Below are positions 9,799 through 25,736 of a DNA stretch of 64,000 nt, piece by piece. The DNA is from Macrocybe gigantea. Taxonomy: Eukaryota; Basidiomycota; Agaricomycetes; Agaricales; Callistosporiaceae. Position numbers and translations under genes: made by a program. The DNA is taken from contig SJRY01000272.1 in the NCBI GenBank assembly GCA_011319805.1, positions 310,001 to 374,000 of the forward strand. Reading direction: 5' to 3'. The notes beneath the pieces were generated by a model, which saw nothing but the letters and a program-made list of their open reading frames with translations, was not told the DNA's origin and ran no database searches. Every line of letters begins with the position of its first letter. The stretch's first letter is position 1.

Positions 9799-12700
9799 TC
9801 ACCACGCCCCACAGAGCTCCATCCAATCCCTGAGTATCACATTCCTCTCCGTACCGATCTGGCGCGTAATCTCAACCTGCCGCGTGATCGGCAAGCTCTC
9901 AAAATGCGAAAGCAAGCTGCCGTCCAGGATTCCCTTTGAAAGCGGCTTGGAGATCGAGTCGTTGCGGACGATCCTGTTTTTTTTTTTTTTTTTTTTTGGT
10001 CATGTCATCAGCTTGTTAGGGTATGCGACGAACGCAAAGACTCGCCTGAACGCTTTCGGATTCACGCCGCCATGTGTTGCATGTTGCGCGTCAGCTGGCC
10101 CTGAAGCAGCTGGAGCCTCTTGAACCCGTGCTCCTCCACCGGCGTCAAAGAGAACAGCAGCCCGTCCGTCGAACCGCAGACGAGCCGCGACTGCGGGATC
10201 CCAGACTCCTCCTTCGTCCGTCTCGCCACGACGGCCGACGCGCGGCACTCTGACTGCCCGTGGAACTCCGTTCGGAGAAGAAGCCGGCGGCCGTCTCGAG
10301 AGTCAGGGTCTAGCCAAACGCCTCGTCAAAAAAAAAAAAAAAAACACCGCGACACCGGCTGCTGTGAGGGACTCGCACCTTGGGGATTGTATTCGTACAT
10401 CCGTATCACGCCTTCCTCGTCGCCGGTCACGATCGACAGCTGACTGTCCGCAAAGAAGAAATCAGCCGCTGTCACGCAGACACGGTTCGTGTCCTTCGCC
10501 AGCAGCACCAGCTTGTACGGATCCTCCTGCGAATCGCATCACCAGCCAAATGAGCACATGAGCACGCAAGGAACGTTACGAATGATGACGGATTGCAAAC
10601 AGACCTGGAACGCGACGAACCAGACGCTTTTCACCGCGTCGCCTATCAGCAGCAGGTTCTTGATAGAACGGAGCGCCGTGACGTAGACCCCGACGTCCAA
10701 GAAAGCCACGCCGACGAGGCGCTCATCCGAATCAAAAGCGCGGACAAACACCTTTGTTCAAGAGATGTCGGTTTAACACTCTGTCACCGGACAAAAGGAC
10801 CGATTCACTTGCCTTTTGTCCCATGGATGAAACAATGTAGCCGCTGAATCCACAGATAGCCGTGACCGGACCCTTCGCTTCGTCTCTGCATCGGAGCCGC
10901 AGCTTATACCACCGTTTGGGGGCGACAGCCGCGTCAGGAACGACCTCGACTATTTCAAAAATGTACGTCTGCGGATCGCAAGCGAGACCAATAGATATTT
11001 GTCGAAACCCCGAGGATTAAGAGCACAAGCGCAGGCCAATGCGTCGATTAATCTCCTTGGCGGTGGAGAAAGAGACAAAAGAGACTCACGCAACCCTTGG
11101 CCGCCAAGTCTTCCCCGCGATTGATCGTGGTCCCGACGGCAATATAATCCTTGATCCCCGCTTCTGTGCTGGCTGTCTCGAGCGGAACGGTGGCCACAGA
11201 GTTGATAAACTCATTCGTGGCAAATTCATACCTTTTCCAGGGCGGGCAACATCAGCAACTGTGTTGGTGTCGTAAATGCCTAACGTGTAGGGACCTACCC
11301 ATCCATGGTCATCCATCCGTCTGGTGATATCAATTCCAACGTTGAACAATCACACGTAGGGTCGGACACGTTTAGGGCTAGAGTAGAATTCTGATGAGCA
11401 ACGTCCGTATGCACGGAGCATCACTCCTCGCTCACCGTCAGGCTCCCAGATCTTATTCCCGTCCTCGTCAAAGGAAGCAAACCTCGCCTTGAGTGAAGAC
11501 GCGGCCACGATCAGGCAGGTCGTGGCGTCGAAAAGGACGTTCGAGTATGACCGCCCACGAGGTATAAATCTCGATGGTAGTGGGCCATCATAGTGGAAAT
11601 CAGGCATCCATTCCAAAAGACATGGGCCCTAAGTTGTTTTCAGAAAGAAATGATCGTCGATAGAGAAAAGTGAAAAAATATGAATCGCCACACCTCTTCA
11701 GAATAGAGCAAAAAGTCGCCTTTCGACTCCCACAATGAACATGGCGTAAAGGCGTGCACGACAGAGTGCCCGGAAGGGTAAAGCTGGACTCCGCTTTTGT
11801 CGGTGGCAACGATCCAGCTGGGTCGATCGCCAGTGAAGAAAACACCCGAGAGCGTGATGCTGCTGGGGCCGTCGCCACCTGACGAAGGGGAAGTCACGAA
11901 CGGGACGAACATGCGCAACACACGTTTCTGCTCCGCTATGATGCCCTTTTCGCCCTCTTCGGCACGATGGATCTCGAACGCTTTTGACAAGATCTTCACA
12001 AATTTGATGTTCAAACTCGATGACCGAGCACCAGCCGGGGGTTCAAGTGTCTGTCCGCCGGGAAGTGCCTCGTATATCGCCAGTTGACCTGATCGAAGGA
12101 ACACCTGGGGGGGATAACGGCAACGACGATAGGTCGATTCAAGGGACATTAACAGTGTGTGAATGCGGACAGGTAATAAAATGCCGTACAAAAAGGTATG
12201 GTTGAGGAGACGATTGGCCAATGGGCGCCAGGAGGATCTGCTCAATGTCCAATTCCTGCGGTTTACGTGGCGAATCTTGTGGAAGCGAAAGCGCTGGCGG
12301 ATCATGTGAGTCGGTTATTACGTTTTGCAGAGACGCTATCATGACGGTTGAAAAGACGAGTGCCAATTTCGGTAGGTTCCATATCTTCGCGCAGAAGAGG
12401 AGACACTGAGTCGCGACTTTAATGTGAAGAAAACGGCACCACAAACCTCCATCACCCCTTGGGGACGAACGAGTATGAGAGACTGACCGCGGCTTCCAGC
12501 GTTCAGCGCTGCCTGCAAGGTTGATGTGACGCCGTTCAACGCAACCGACGTCTTCAAATTAGTTTCAAATAGACCAGTGCTGTCTACATAAAAACAGCCC
12601 GCAATATATCTTGAACTCTTCAAGTCGGAACGAGAGTCAGTCGTACCTCCCGTTATTATGGACATTAAACCCGTCTGCTGACCTTGTCACCCATAGCGGA

Positions 12701-15519
12701 CATATCCTTCCGCCTAATCTTGCCTCTTTCGGTCTCTCCGATGAACAGCCCTATTGTGTCGTCTTCTCGCAAAATGAGGACAAACGGGTCGGATATGCTG
12801 CAGGCCCGGATCTTGGGCCTAGGCGTGTTCCCATCCATGTCCTTGATGATCTGCCTCTCAGTTCCATCTAGCGGTGATGATCGAGCAACATTAGCTCGCG
12901 ATACGGCAGAGCATGAAACGCGAAAGAACCGCACCTGGTTCAAGAACGCGAAGCGCATTTGTCATTACATGGAGGATCGCCGTCCTCTGGAAAAACGGTG
13001 CAGCGCCGATGGTCGTACCAGGGACGCGAGTCGTTATTGTGATATCGGTCTTGTTGGAGCGAGTAGCAACCTGCAAGTGACCGTGCCATTTGAGAAGTAT
13101 AAGCTCGGATATATATGTTGAGCAAGCATACCCTGGAAACGCCGGGAGAAGGGTTGATGTCGGTGCCAATAATAAGAGTATCATTTTCTGTCTGATATGG
13201 CCGTTCGTAGGAGATGCCGCTAGATTTGACAGACTGCCTAATGGGCAAGGACCACATTCCCCGCGCGCCGCCGATAGCGTGCAATTTCCGTTTGGTGCGA
13301 GCGGGTAAATCGCGCTTAGAAGAAGTGAACGTCAAAAAAGAGATAGGAAGAAGGAAGTCGATATGACAAACCTGGAATAACGTGAACCCGCCCACCGATC
13401 CTACCCCAGTTGCAGCAACAAGTTCTGAGACATTTCGATCCTATAGTGGTGGTATTAAAAGACACCGTTACATTCGTCTAAAGCGTTCTGGGCTTACGCC
13501 ATTTTTGGCCACAGAGAATGTCATGTCAGCAATGGGCCCGTACGCAGGCAAAGAGTCGGACAACGACAACTGTATGACCGTTCGCGTGTTTTTGGCAGCC
13601 GCGCCATTTTGGGTAGCAGCTGACAGTTGCTGCGTCGCCTTTGAATCACCGTAGATATCTGTTCAGTCGATCAGATTAACGACGACCACGTCAGATTGGC
13701 AGCCTGTACGCACCATCATCGTCGTCAAAATCCATTTCGTTGGGTTGAACAACGGTTGCAGGCGTAATTTCCATGTCCAAATCGGCACTGGTCTCTTCCT
13801 CGACATGCAGGAACTGCAGCAGGACGGAAGGCCCCACAGTGCTCCCCACAAATATGTGGTTGTCCGTCACTTTACGCACGACAGTCGGAATCGCGTCTTT
13901 GCCAGAGCAGACGAAAGTGTCAACTTTGACACGGTCTTCCCGTCTGCGATCAAGTCCACCGGATAGACGGTGCCATCCCGCATGAAGACGAAAAACGTCT
14001 TCTCGTCTACAAAAGACGCTCGGCATCCCTCCAGCTCGAGACACCTTGCTTGATGCTCGGAGGATAGCCGGATATGATATGTCGCTGATTCGCCCAGCCC
14101 ATCCGTTGAGAGGTAGTGCCACTCTCTTGGAGGACTGGTCGACGTAAATGATAGAGTTACCGGAAAGTATGACGACTCCACCGAATGCAGTAGAACAGGC
14201 AAGCAGGGCGAAACAGTCATGTGGCAAGCCTTCGACGGAGGTGATGATCGGATAGTGCTGCGTGGCAATGTTCAGAGTTATGATTGCCAGTTTGACTGTA
14301 TCCTTATATTCTTTGAGACGACTATAGCGAAGGAAGTGATGAGTAAAAGGCGATCAGTTTTCACTCCAACGAAAACTCGCCCTGTCCACGTCAGTTGTGT
14401 TTGGAAAAGTATAGCGATAGTGGGATTGTTGAATCCGGGAAGAAAAACGAAATCAATGACATTCCTCAAATTGGGATCGATATCAACGGGTAGGTCGAGG
14501 ATGAAACTCGGCGCATAAGGTATCTCCCTAAACCAATGCCAGTCAAGAGCTGCATCAACAAACAAGCCATGGAAGAGTATATACTTTGCCTGATCCTGAT
14601 CCATGACGTCAAGTTCTGCTTGCGTTTGATAAAAAGGCAGGATGGCAATAGCATCTTTAGGTAAGGACAGTGCTGCGCATCGAGACGACGGATCAACTCG
14701 AAGCTCAGCTCGGAACAGCGGGGAATCCAGAGACATCTACAATGCGCATGATTCCCAACGAGCCAGCAGGTAGACGAGGGAAAACGTACGTACCAGCTGC
14801 GGTGCTCTTTCATAAGTGTGGATTGAAACCGTGACCAAGTCATGTATTGCATCAGACCATTCGAGGAGAGCGATCTGAGGGGCGGATATGAACAGGGTTT
14901 CAGTCGCTCAACAAGCAGTTCGCGCACCTTCGCGTCTTTAAAGGAAATCAACAGGCGATCGAGCTTGTCCTCGATGGAAGCCATGATCCTGATGGCTTCC
15001 ATGCCAGTGACCAATCCATGCAGATGATGCTCGCGGACAAAGTAGAACTTGGTGACAGTTGGAAGATGAGCGGCTTTTTGGCCTGCAGACTAATATGAGC
15101 AACAATGATTAGTGTCCCTCAAGAACCGAAGATGCAGGTTTGAACACGATGGAATTTTTTCAAAGAATGGGTACACGGAGACCGTTCTAATCACCTTGGC
15201 TATGTTGACAATCCTTCTCCTTGCTCGTCCATTTCCACTTCGCCTTCAACTGCCTCCGTGCCTCTCCGGACTCTGGACGTCTATCCCGCTCATCATCTGC
15301 CTGAAGAGGTAATTGCGCCGGCTCTTCGCGCACCTCGAAAATGCGAAGAAGGTTCAGGCGTGCAACAACCACATTGCACAAGGCGCGTGCCGTGAACTCA
15401 TGGCGAGTCGTAGCGTTCGAGGGTGCGTTCAGCTGACCGAGCGTTGATGGCGTTAGTTTCAGACTAGCCGCGAATTCCACCCCACTTGGAGGCAGAATTT
15501 CTTGTCGCAACGCGTGCAT
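9799..15519 (-). CDS. CFT1: CFT1 / CPSF160, cleavage and polyadenylation factor subunit
   Basis: Large scaffold of the nuclear machine that cleaves and polyadenylates pre-mRNA. The many short exons can be read in order on the minus strand: start MHALRQEILPPSGVEF at 15519; LLISFKDAK then IALLEWSDAIHDLVTVSIHT (intron at about 14871-14930); MSLDSPLFRAELRVDPSSRC; the propeller segments around 14200 (VVILSGNSIIYVDQS); a middle region near 11.5-12 kb; and the conserved C-terminal CPSF_A propeller from about 11.2 kb to the stop at 9799 (RDWMELCGAW end). Apparent one-base losses occur near 15275, 15211 and 14070, where homologous-looking sequence continues in another frame. As the gene is essential in yeasts these are more likely sequence errors than decay. 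Two introns near 9977-9998 and 10327-10344 contain long T tracts. Confidence 0.9.
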
Positions 15520-16397
15520 TGTTTCGTTTTGGAAAAAGCCAACCGAAAGTGCTCAAGGCACAGCAATTTTGCTTAGTTACGTAAGCGGCACGTGGTCACT
15601 CCCCCACTGAAGTTTGTTCTCCATTCCTGCAACACTTTCGCATGTCTACTGGGTCTTGTTCCGTTCATCAAGGCAAAATCGTATTTTAAAATCATCCGAT
15701 AAACGCCTGATCATTTTTATATCTGACATGAGGCATCGTGGCTGCCGTTTTGTTATTGCTGTAGTCGAGGTTAACGCCCGACTGAACAGCATACTACCCC
15801 ACAACCCAAGTAATTAAAGTGAGGTCACTGCCCTGCTTCCAAGTTCCCTGTCCAGATATCGGCTTTCAAGCACGAAGAATTGTAGGCCGCTCAATTTGGA
15901 ACTGGGGAATTTGGCTTTGAACACGGCATTACTAGAAGCGATCACAAAGTGGGTAGAAGTTCAAATGCATCACCGAAGCGCCACTAGAACGATATATGCT
16001 CAGTTACAATGCAGGAACCTCGGCCGTCACGTCTTGATGGCATCGGTGCCAGCAGGGACATGTGCTGTGAGGTGCCGTTTTTCGAAATGAAAACAGATTG
16101 CCGCAAGCACTCAATGCTCAGAAAAATTCCTGGCGCAAAACCCTCGATCACTTTGTCGTGCATTTCACCTCGGAACAACCGATGGGTTGGTGCTCTGCAT
16201 CGATGGACCTCATGTAAGACCGCAGGCCGAACTCGTGTCTTGGAACGTGACACAAGTCCACCGGCTACATATACGACGCATACTTGGAGTGCAGTCCCTT
16301 GATGCTGGATATCCTCAGCGCAACATGCTCTCTTCGGTGAGTGGTGCAGCATTTAACAATCGTCGGCAAGGTCATGACACGCTCGGGAAGGTGAGCT
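15520..16397. other. Region between CFT1 and the Ser/Pro-rich gene, no gene recognised
   Basis: Short open frames only. It should contain the CFT1 promoter and perhaps 5' exons of the next plus-strand gene, but I could not connect any of them convincingly. Confidence 0.4.
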
Positions 16398-16693
16398 GTG
16401 CTGAAACCATCGCTCGTTGGGAGTGTCGTCGCTAACCCTGTACCTCAGAGTTACACAGAGCGTGCCTCCAAAGGCCTGTCATTTCGCGTCTTCAAAGGGC
16501 CCTCACTGTCGACGTACCGGCCCGTGGCTACGGCAAAATTCGATTTCGGATATCATGCCGTTCCGGCCAACGATCCGCGTCAGAACCAGAACTGGTATCT
16601 GCCTCGAACGTACGATATGACAACCGCATCCAATCTGCGAGACACGCCCAAAGCCTCTCGTAACCGGGGGACGATACTTCGAATCGCAATCGA

Positions 16694-19341
16694 ATGCATG
16701 ACGTCAACTTACGAAACCTTCCATCAAGCTATTCTATTTATCAGAGCGCATCAAAGAACACCTACATCTATGAACGGTCTCTATCGTCCAAATCTGATAT
16801 CTATTCCGATTATGATGATTCTGCTTCGACAACGACAGTATCCCCTGCCATGTCGACTGACAGTCTTACGACTCTCAAAAGTCCTGCCACATCTCGTCCA
16901 ACAACTCCCAACCCCGTCAATTCATACTATGCTCCTCATGCGTCTATGTCAGGAAAAACCCAATCTATGACCCGAGGTAGGCCCTTCCCGCCTCCACTTC
17001 TTGTCTGTCGATCAACGTCACCCTACAGAGAATTCTTTTAATCATGATCCACCACATGTATCTATGCCTAATCCTGGTGAAGATATGCAACCTCGAGAGC
17101 GCAGTGTCTCATCAACAGGTCGTCCCACTACCCCTACTTCGTCATCCTTTAATTCGACAGCACGTAGTAGCGCTCCCTCCTCTCAATTTCGCAGTCTGTT
17201 CCCCGTCCTGTTCCAGGCAGAATCCCGAGCGTTATATCGGAAGAGGACGAGCTGGAGAGGATAGCAAAGATAAACGCTGCATACAACGCCCGCACCTCTT
17301 CCTTCTTGCTAAGTCGTTCTCCTGAGAGCGCCAATCTCCCGAATGCACACCCTTACTCCGCACCATCCGCGCCACCCCAGCCGTCTTCCGCTAATATCTA
17401 TTCTTCCGTCCCTAAACCTTCTGTCATCGACGGCTCCTCGCATCATGGTCTCCCGCCTCTAGTGCCGGAGTTGAACATACTTATCCCCTTTACCAACCTG
17501 TTGTGGAGTCGCCAGTTGAGAATGGCCGAAACAGTTCTGTGCCTGCTCAGGTTTACGCCCACCGTAAAGATCATCGTGATTCCGGCCAATCCGATGACTT
17601 TATCCCTTCACTTGGAAACAGATACGAGGAACCCGGTCTTCCGAAACTACACCGGCTCCAATCGCCCGACTATTCTGGCGTACCCCAAATCCTCAACGAA
17701 GGTCATCCCGAAAAGGAGACACTGGAGTCCAGGGCTCGATCACCTTTGTATGATACGAACGGCCAACGAGACAGATGCCTTCCCCAGAGAAGGTCATGGC
17801 TTCTGAGCAAAAGCAAGACCGTCCCTTGCCTATCCCTCCCCCCTTAGCTCGCCAGACCAGCTATCGCAGGGAGCGCAAAGCTTCATTTTCTCAGTATCCA
17901 AATCCCCATGTACAGGACGTTGCGGATTCCGAGAATATTACGAGCACTAACGCCTTCATTCCTGGCATCGCGAAGGTGGAAAGCACTAAGCCCACTTCGG
18001 GGAACGTGAATCGGAGTCCCGTCGGTCAGCGACCGATGCCACCAAGCAACTACTCCTCTAGACAAGCGGATGTGCAACGCGGAATAGCTGAAAACGTTTC
18101 AACACCGTTTGTCGCAAATGCTCTCGACGGAGACGCCGCTAGCCCGACTCGCGCCCACCGCTTACCTGCGGCGAAGGCGCAAAACAACATGGCACCGATA
18201 TATGAGGCGAGAAATCCTCATGAGCTCGAGCTGCCGGGCTCGAAACAAAATCGCTCTCCGGTTGAAAGCTATTATATACCTAGCAATGTGCCTTTTCCGT
18301 CAACCTCGCCTACTGAGGAGAAAAGCCTTCCAGAACCGGCGATTTTCGTATCCGGTCAACACGTCGACTCCATGCCGCGCACTTCCGCATCAGATAGGGT
18401 AGCAGAGCCAAAGGCCGCGTTGAATGTACCGTACTTCGTTGAGATGGAGCCACTACCTCGTTCAGGCGCGACGGGAACTTCGCGTCCGAAGATCTACGCT
18501 CAGGATCACGGCAAGGGTCAGCCTGAGCTGGTGAGTAGATCGTCGCGACGGACGACATCAGGATACGTGACCGACACAGAGGGACAATCTCTCCGTCAGA
18601 AAGGTTCTCTTCTCCAACCACAGGTCACCTATACATCTTCAACCCACTCTGGCATTCTCCTTAATCCCAACGCACCGAAATCATCGGAAAAACCGCCGGT
18701 TGTGACGACGCAGAGATCTCCTACGGAATCTCTGTCTCGTATGACCTCGTCAAGCTCGCGGCGGCCTGCGCAAGAGCCTCATAGAAGACGGTCTGATGGC
18801 GACCAGCCGCTGGATGGTGCGCCCATATCATCACAAACGGCGATGCCCACCCATGCTATTCCTACCGTACCCCACTCTGCCGCCTCCACACATCGCATGA
18901 CAACGCACCCAACTGCCAGTACCTCGGAACCCCAGCGACGCTACTCCGACGGTGATCGAGTCGCGCCGCCGCCAGAAGTCCCTTCAGGCCGCAATTCGGC
19001 TCCACTGTCGCGATCTGTCAGGTGGAACGAGAACCTGGTTTGTCCTTCTCCGATCTTCCCGAGCCAACGACGGAAGGGTTGGTTCAACCGACGAGGGTAA
19101 GATATATATATATTCCAGAGGCGCGATTCTTGACCTCATCGCTTTCGACAGGGATCAACTTTGGACAAATGATGGCGCTTATAAGCCCGCACCCGCTACC
19201 CAAGAGTATCCACCCGATCTTGATGGATATCCTGAATACGGTCAAGGGTGGATGAACGAAGAGGGCGTCCGTATTGATATGGGGCACCATCTTATTCCCA
19301 AGGCACCTCTCCGTTCTGCTCTCAAGCAATCAAGAGCATAA
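16694..19341 (+). CDS. Conserved Ser/Pro-rich protein with KGWFNRRG C-terminal motif
   Basis: Long, mostly disordered protein rich in Ser, Pro, Thr and Arg. I assemble it from coding stretches at about 16694-16980, 17030-17770 and 17775-19097, plus a last exon after an intron (donor at 19098, acceptor near 19150) giving DQLWTNDGAYKPAPATQEY to RSALKQSRA and the stop at 19341. The C-terminal part, RWNENLVCPSPIFPSQRRKG then WFNRRG and a GWMNEEGVRID motif, looks conserved and folded, unlike the rest; I recall similar tails in other mushroom proteins but no function. Frame changes near 17195, 17480 and 17770 lack introns and fit missing bases. The 5' end is uncertain: 16398-16640 also reads as protein-like sequence (SLSTYRPVATAKFDFGYHA) and may be an earlier exon. 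Confidence 0.6.
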
Positions 19342-19514
19342 ATTTCGCTAGGGTGTGAATATGTATCCACTTTCATTTCTTCATGATACTAACTCATCTC
19401 TGAAGATTATTAAGGTGGCCAACAGAGCGCCATGATTATTCGCAGCACTGTTTTCCAGATTGCATTCGCGTATCCATTGAGCTGGACTCGATTCCAATAT
19501 CCATTACCAATAAG

Positions 19515-23001
<3,487 letters not shown>

Positions 23002-23144
23002 TAACAAGTAGAGCCGCGTCAACGCGTTCGCTTAGTCATCATGCTCGTGTTATTTGATCGCCAGTTTTTTGCGCAATAGTACCAAACAGCAGCAACTTTG
23101 TCATTAACGGCGACGACGGCGATTTGACCTCTGGAACGCCATCC

Positions 23145-24342
23145 ATGCCTTTCGGCGAGATCGTGTGCGGCTCACCGGGAAGCGGAAAGTCGACCTACTG
23201 CTATGGAAAATATCAACTCTTTACTGCTCTGAACCGGCCAATCTGTGTTGTAAACCTGGATCCAGCCAACGATTCCATTCCATATCCGTGCGCAATCGAT
23301 ATATCATCGCTGATCACCCTCCAAGATGTCATGAACGAGTACGGTCTCGGCCCGAATGGCGGCCTGCTTTACTGCATGGAATATCTGGAGGCCAACTTCG
23401 ACTGGCTGGAAGAGCGATTGAAGGCCCTCGGCAGCGAGGCTTACGTCTTATTTGACATCCCAGGTCAAGTCGAGTTGAGTACGAATCACGAAAGTCTCAA
23501 AAGAATTGTGGACAGGTTGACGAAATCTGGCTTCCGGGTAAATACGCGATTCATGCCGTTCAACCCTGAAATGCTCATTCGCCTGCTTGTCTCGTCATTA
23601 GCTCGCCGCTGTCCATCTGTGCGATGCGCATTATGTTACAGATGCCTCAAAATACATCTCTGTTCTACTACTTTCGCTGCGAGCTATGCTTCATCTAGAG
23701 TTGCCTCACATCAACGTGCTTTCTAAAATTGACCTATTATCTCAATACGGAGATCTCGGTAGGCAGCAATCCGTGCTGAGGCAAGGAACATGTTGACCAC
23801 ATAAATCCAGACTTTAATCTTGATTTTTATACCGAGGTCCAAGACCTTTCGTACCTGGAAAACTCGCTCACGGCCTCATGTCCAGCCAAATTTGCATCGT
23901 TGAATATGGCGATCATCTCGCTTATCGAGGACTTCAGCCTTGTAGGATTCGAAACACTGGCTGTTGAGGTACCTATCTGTCAATGTCCGCCCCTTATTTT
24001 CTTGACAGGATATAACAGGACAAACATTCCATGATGAACCTTACGCGTGTCATCGATCGCGCAACTGGTTACGTGTTTGTCCCGCCTACCGGGTCGCAAG
24101 TCCCAGAGGGCACGATTGATGAAAGCTCAGCACCATCCACTGTTCGTCCAAATACATTTGCTCTGTTGTCTAGCGCTGCAGGACCAGTGAAAGGTCCTCG
24201 CAGCGACGTCAGAGATGTTCAGGAGAGATGGATAGACGCTCGGGAGCAATGGGATGCGTACGAAAAGGTGCAGTGGAGAAACGAGGCTCAACTCGCCCAA
24301 GAAGAGGCTGCTCGATTAAAGAACATTAGAGAGAGGAAATGA
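23145..24342 (+). CDS. GPN2: GPN-loop GTPase 2
   Basis: Member of the GPN GTPase family, which helps assemble and import RNA polymerase II. The P-loop GSPGSGKST is at residues 9-17, the family-defining Gly-Pro-Asn in [12 protein letters not shown], and the G3-like FDIPGQVE box follows. Introns after GFR (about 23537), after SQYGDL (23758) and after ETLAVE (about 23969) separate four exons; the G4 element SKIDLL lies in exon 2. The C-terminal tail is a charged helix ([17 protein letters not shown]) typical of GPN2. The ATG at 23145 places the P-loop at its usual distance from the N-terminus. It shares a ~140 bp divergent promoter region with the RecQ gene. Confidence 0.93.
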
Positions 24343-25685
24343 CCGGAAGACCGAAGTCGATGATCCCTCCTGTTATCCATTTGCCATATTGCATACTACC
24401 AGGCACTCACTGCTCCTGCGAATCTTCGTTCCGATCTGGGGCGCTATCGAGTTACAGGAACACGCCTCTCTCGCCTTTACCGTCAACCGTGTCTTCTGCG
24501 TTATAATCGGGCCAATTCTACGTGCTCCTCCGGTATGCCAACCCATCTTACGCCGCCTGCCAAGGAACCGACCTATTGTCATCCAGGCGACACTTCTTTT
24601 TAGGCCTTATTTTCACTTCTAGTGACGATTAGACTCGTTACTCACAGCAATCTGACTCCAAACGCAGATCAACATGTATCGCACGTGTCCTTCGCCGAGA
24701 ATATAGGTCACGATGCTTTCCTATGCCGGACAAAACGTTTTCAGGAACCCAGGTCATGAACCCTAGTCCTCACCGCCAAATGTCGTGATCGAGTCCTGTC
24801 AGATTGCGAATCAAAGGGGCTCTAGGTCTCCAGAGGAACAAGAGATCTGGGAGGCCGTCAACGAGTGTCCCAATTACATATTTTCATCAGGTCATTTGCT
24901 GCGATTGATTAGATTATCATCGGAATCTGGCAATCCCAAGACACAAACATGTGAGGCACACTGAGACTGCCGTTTGACAGAGCTGTTTCTGCTTCATCCA
25001 CCCGCACCGTCATCCCTTACTTCAACAGTCACTTTAACCCTCGGCGTAGGATTATGATCCGCCATCTGAATGATATAAATCGACCCTAAACAGGCTGTAG
25101 TCTCGTGTCATTTCGGGCTCGAGCGTCTTTCTTTAGAGGTGAGCAGTCTAAATAGTCCACTGCCCCCATAGCGCGACTCTTGATCATGCCTGACGCATCA
25201 CGATAGGCATCTGCACTTACCCGCCATACTGGAGCCGTGTCTATGCGTTTGCACTTGATTGTTATACCACGTCAGGATGTATTTCCGCTTTGAGTGATAT
25301 CAAGAACCCTGACGCCCAGGGACTGCGATTGCTAAAATAGATCCTCTGCGTAAAGTGCCCGTCACGTCTTTGATTGAACATTCACTCGCCCCAACCAATT
25401 TCGGCGGCGTTTCGTACATGATGAAGTTCAGCACAGCCATGCAGTCCTGGCATGAGGGACGTTCGCCAGGTTCGACAGGCAAAGATGCCAGGTGCCTAGG
25501 GCAGTCTGACGCGACGGTATTTTTGAGACCGATTCTTCCGCATGTTTCTTCCCCTGTATATCCGAGATCGTGATTCGCTGTTTGTCGCGCATTCCCCGTC
25601 ATCAAAACAAGTTCGGTGTCCATTCAAGTTTGCATTCATGAAAACAGACACCACCCTGGTCTGCACATTGAGCCTTGACGCACAG
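24343..25685. other. Gene-poor stretch before the first GMC gene
   Basis: About 1.3 kb with only short open frames on both strands and no recognisable domain. It ends in the promoter of the GMC oxidoreductase gene. Confidence 0.5.
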
Positions 25686-25692
25686 TATAAAG
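25686..25692 (+). promoter_or_regulatory. TATA box of GMC oxidoreductase 1
   Basis: TATAAAG, 45 bp upstream of the ATG at 25737. A good TATA box suits a regulated secreted-enzyme gene. Confidence 0.55.
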
Positions 25693-25736
25693 GTAGGGCT
25701 GAGGTGATGCAAAGGCCAAGCCGTCGTTCACCACCC

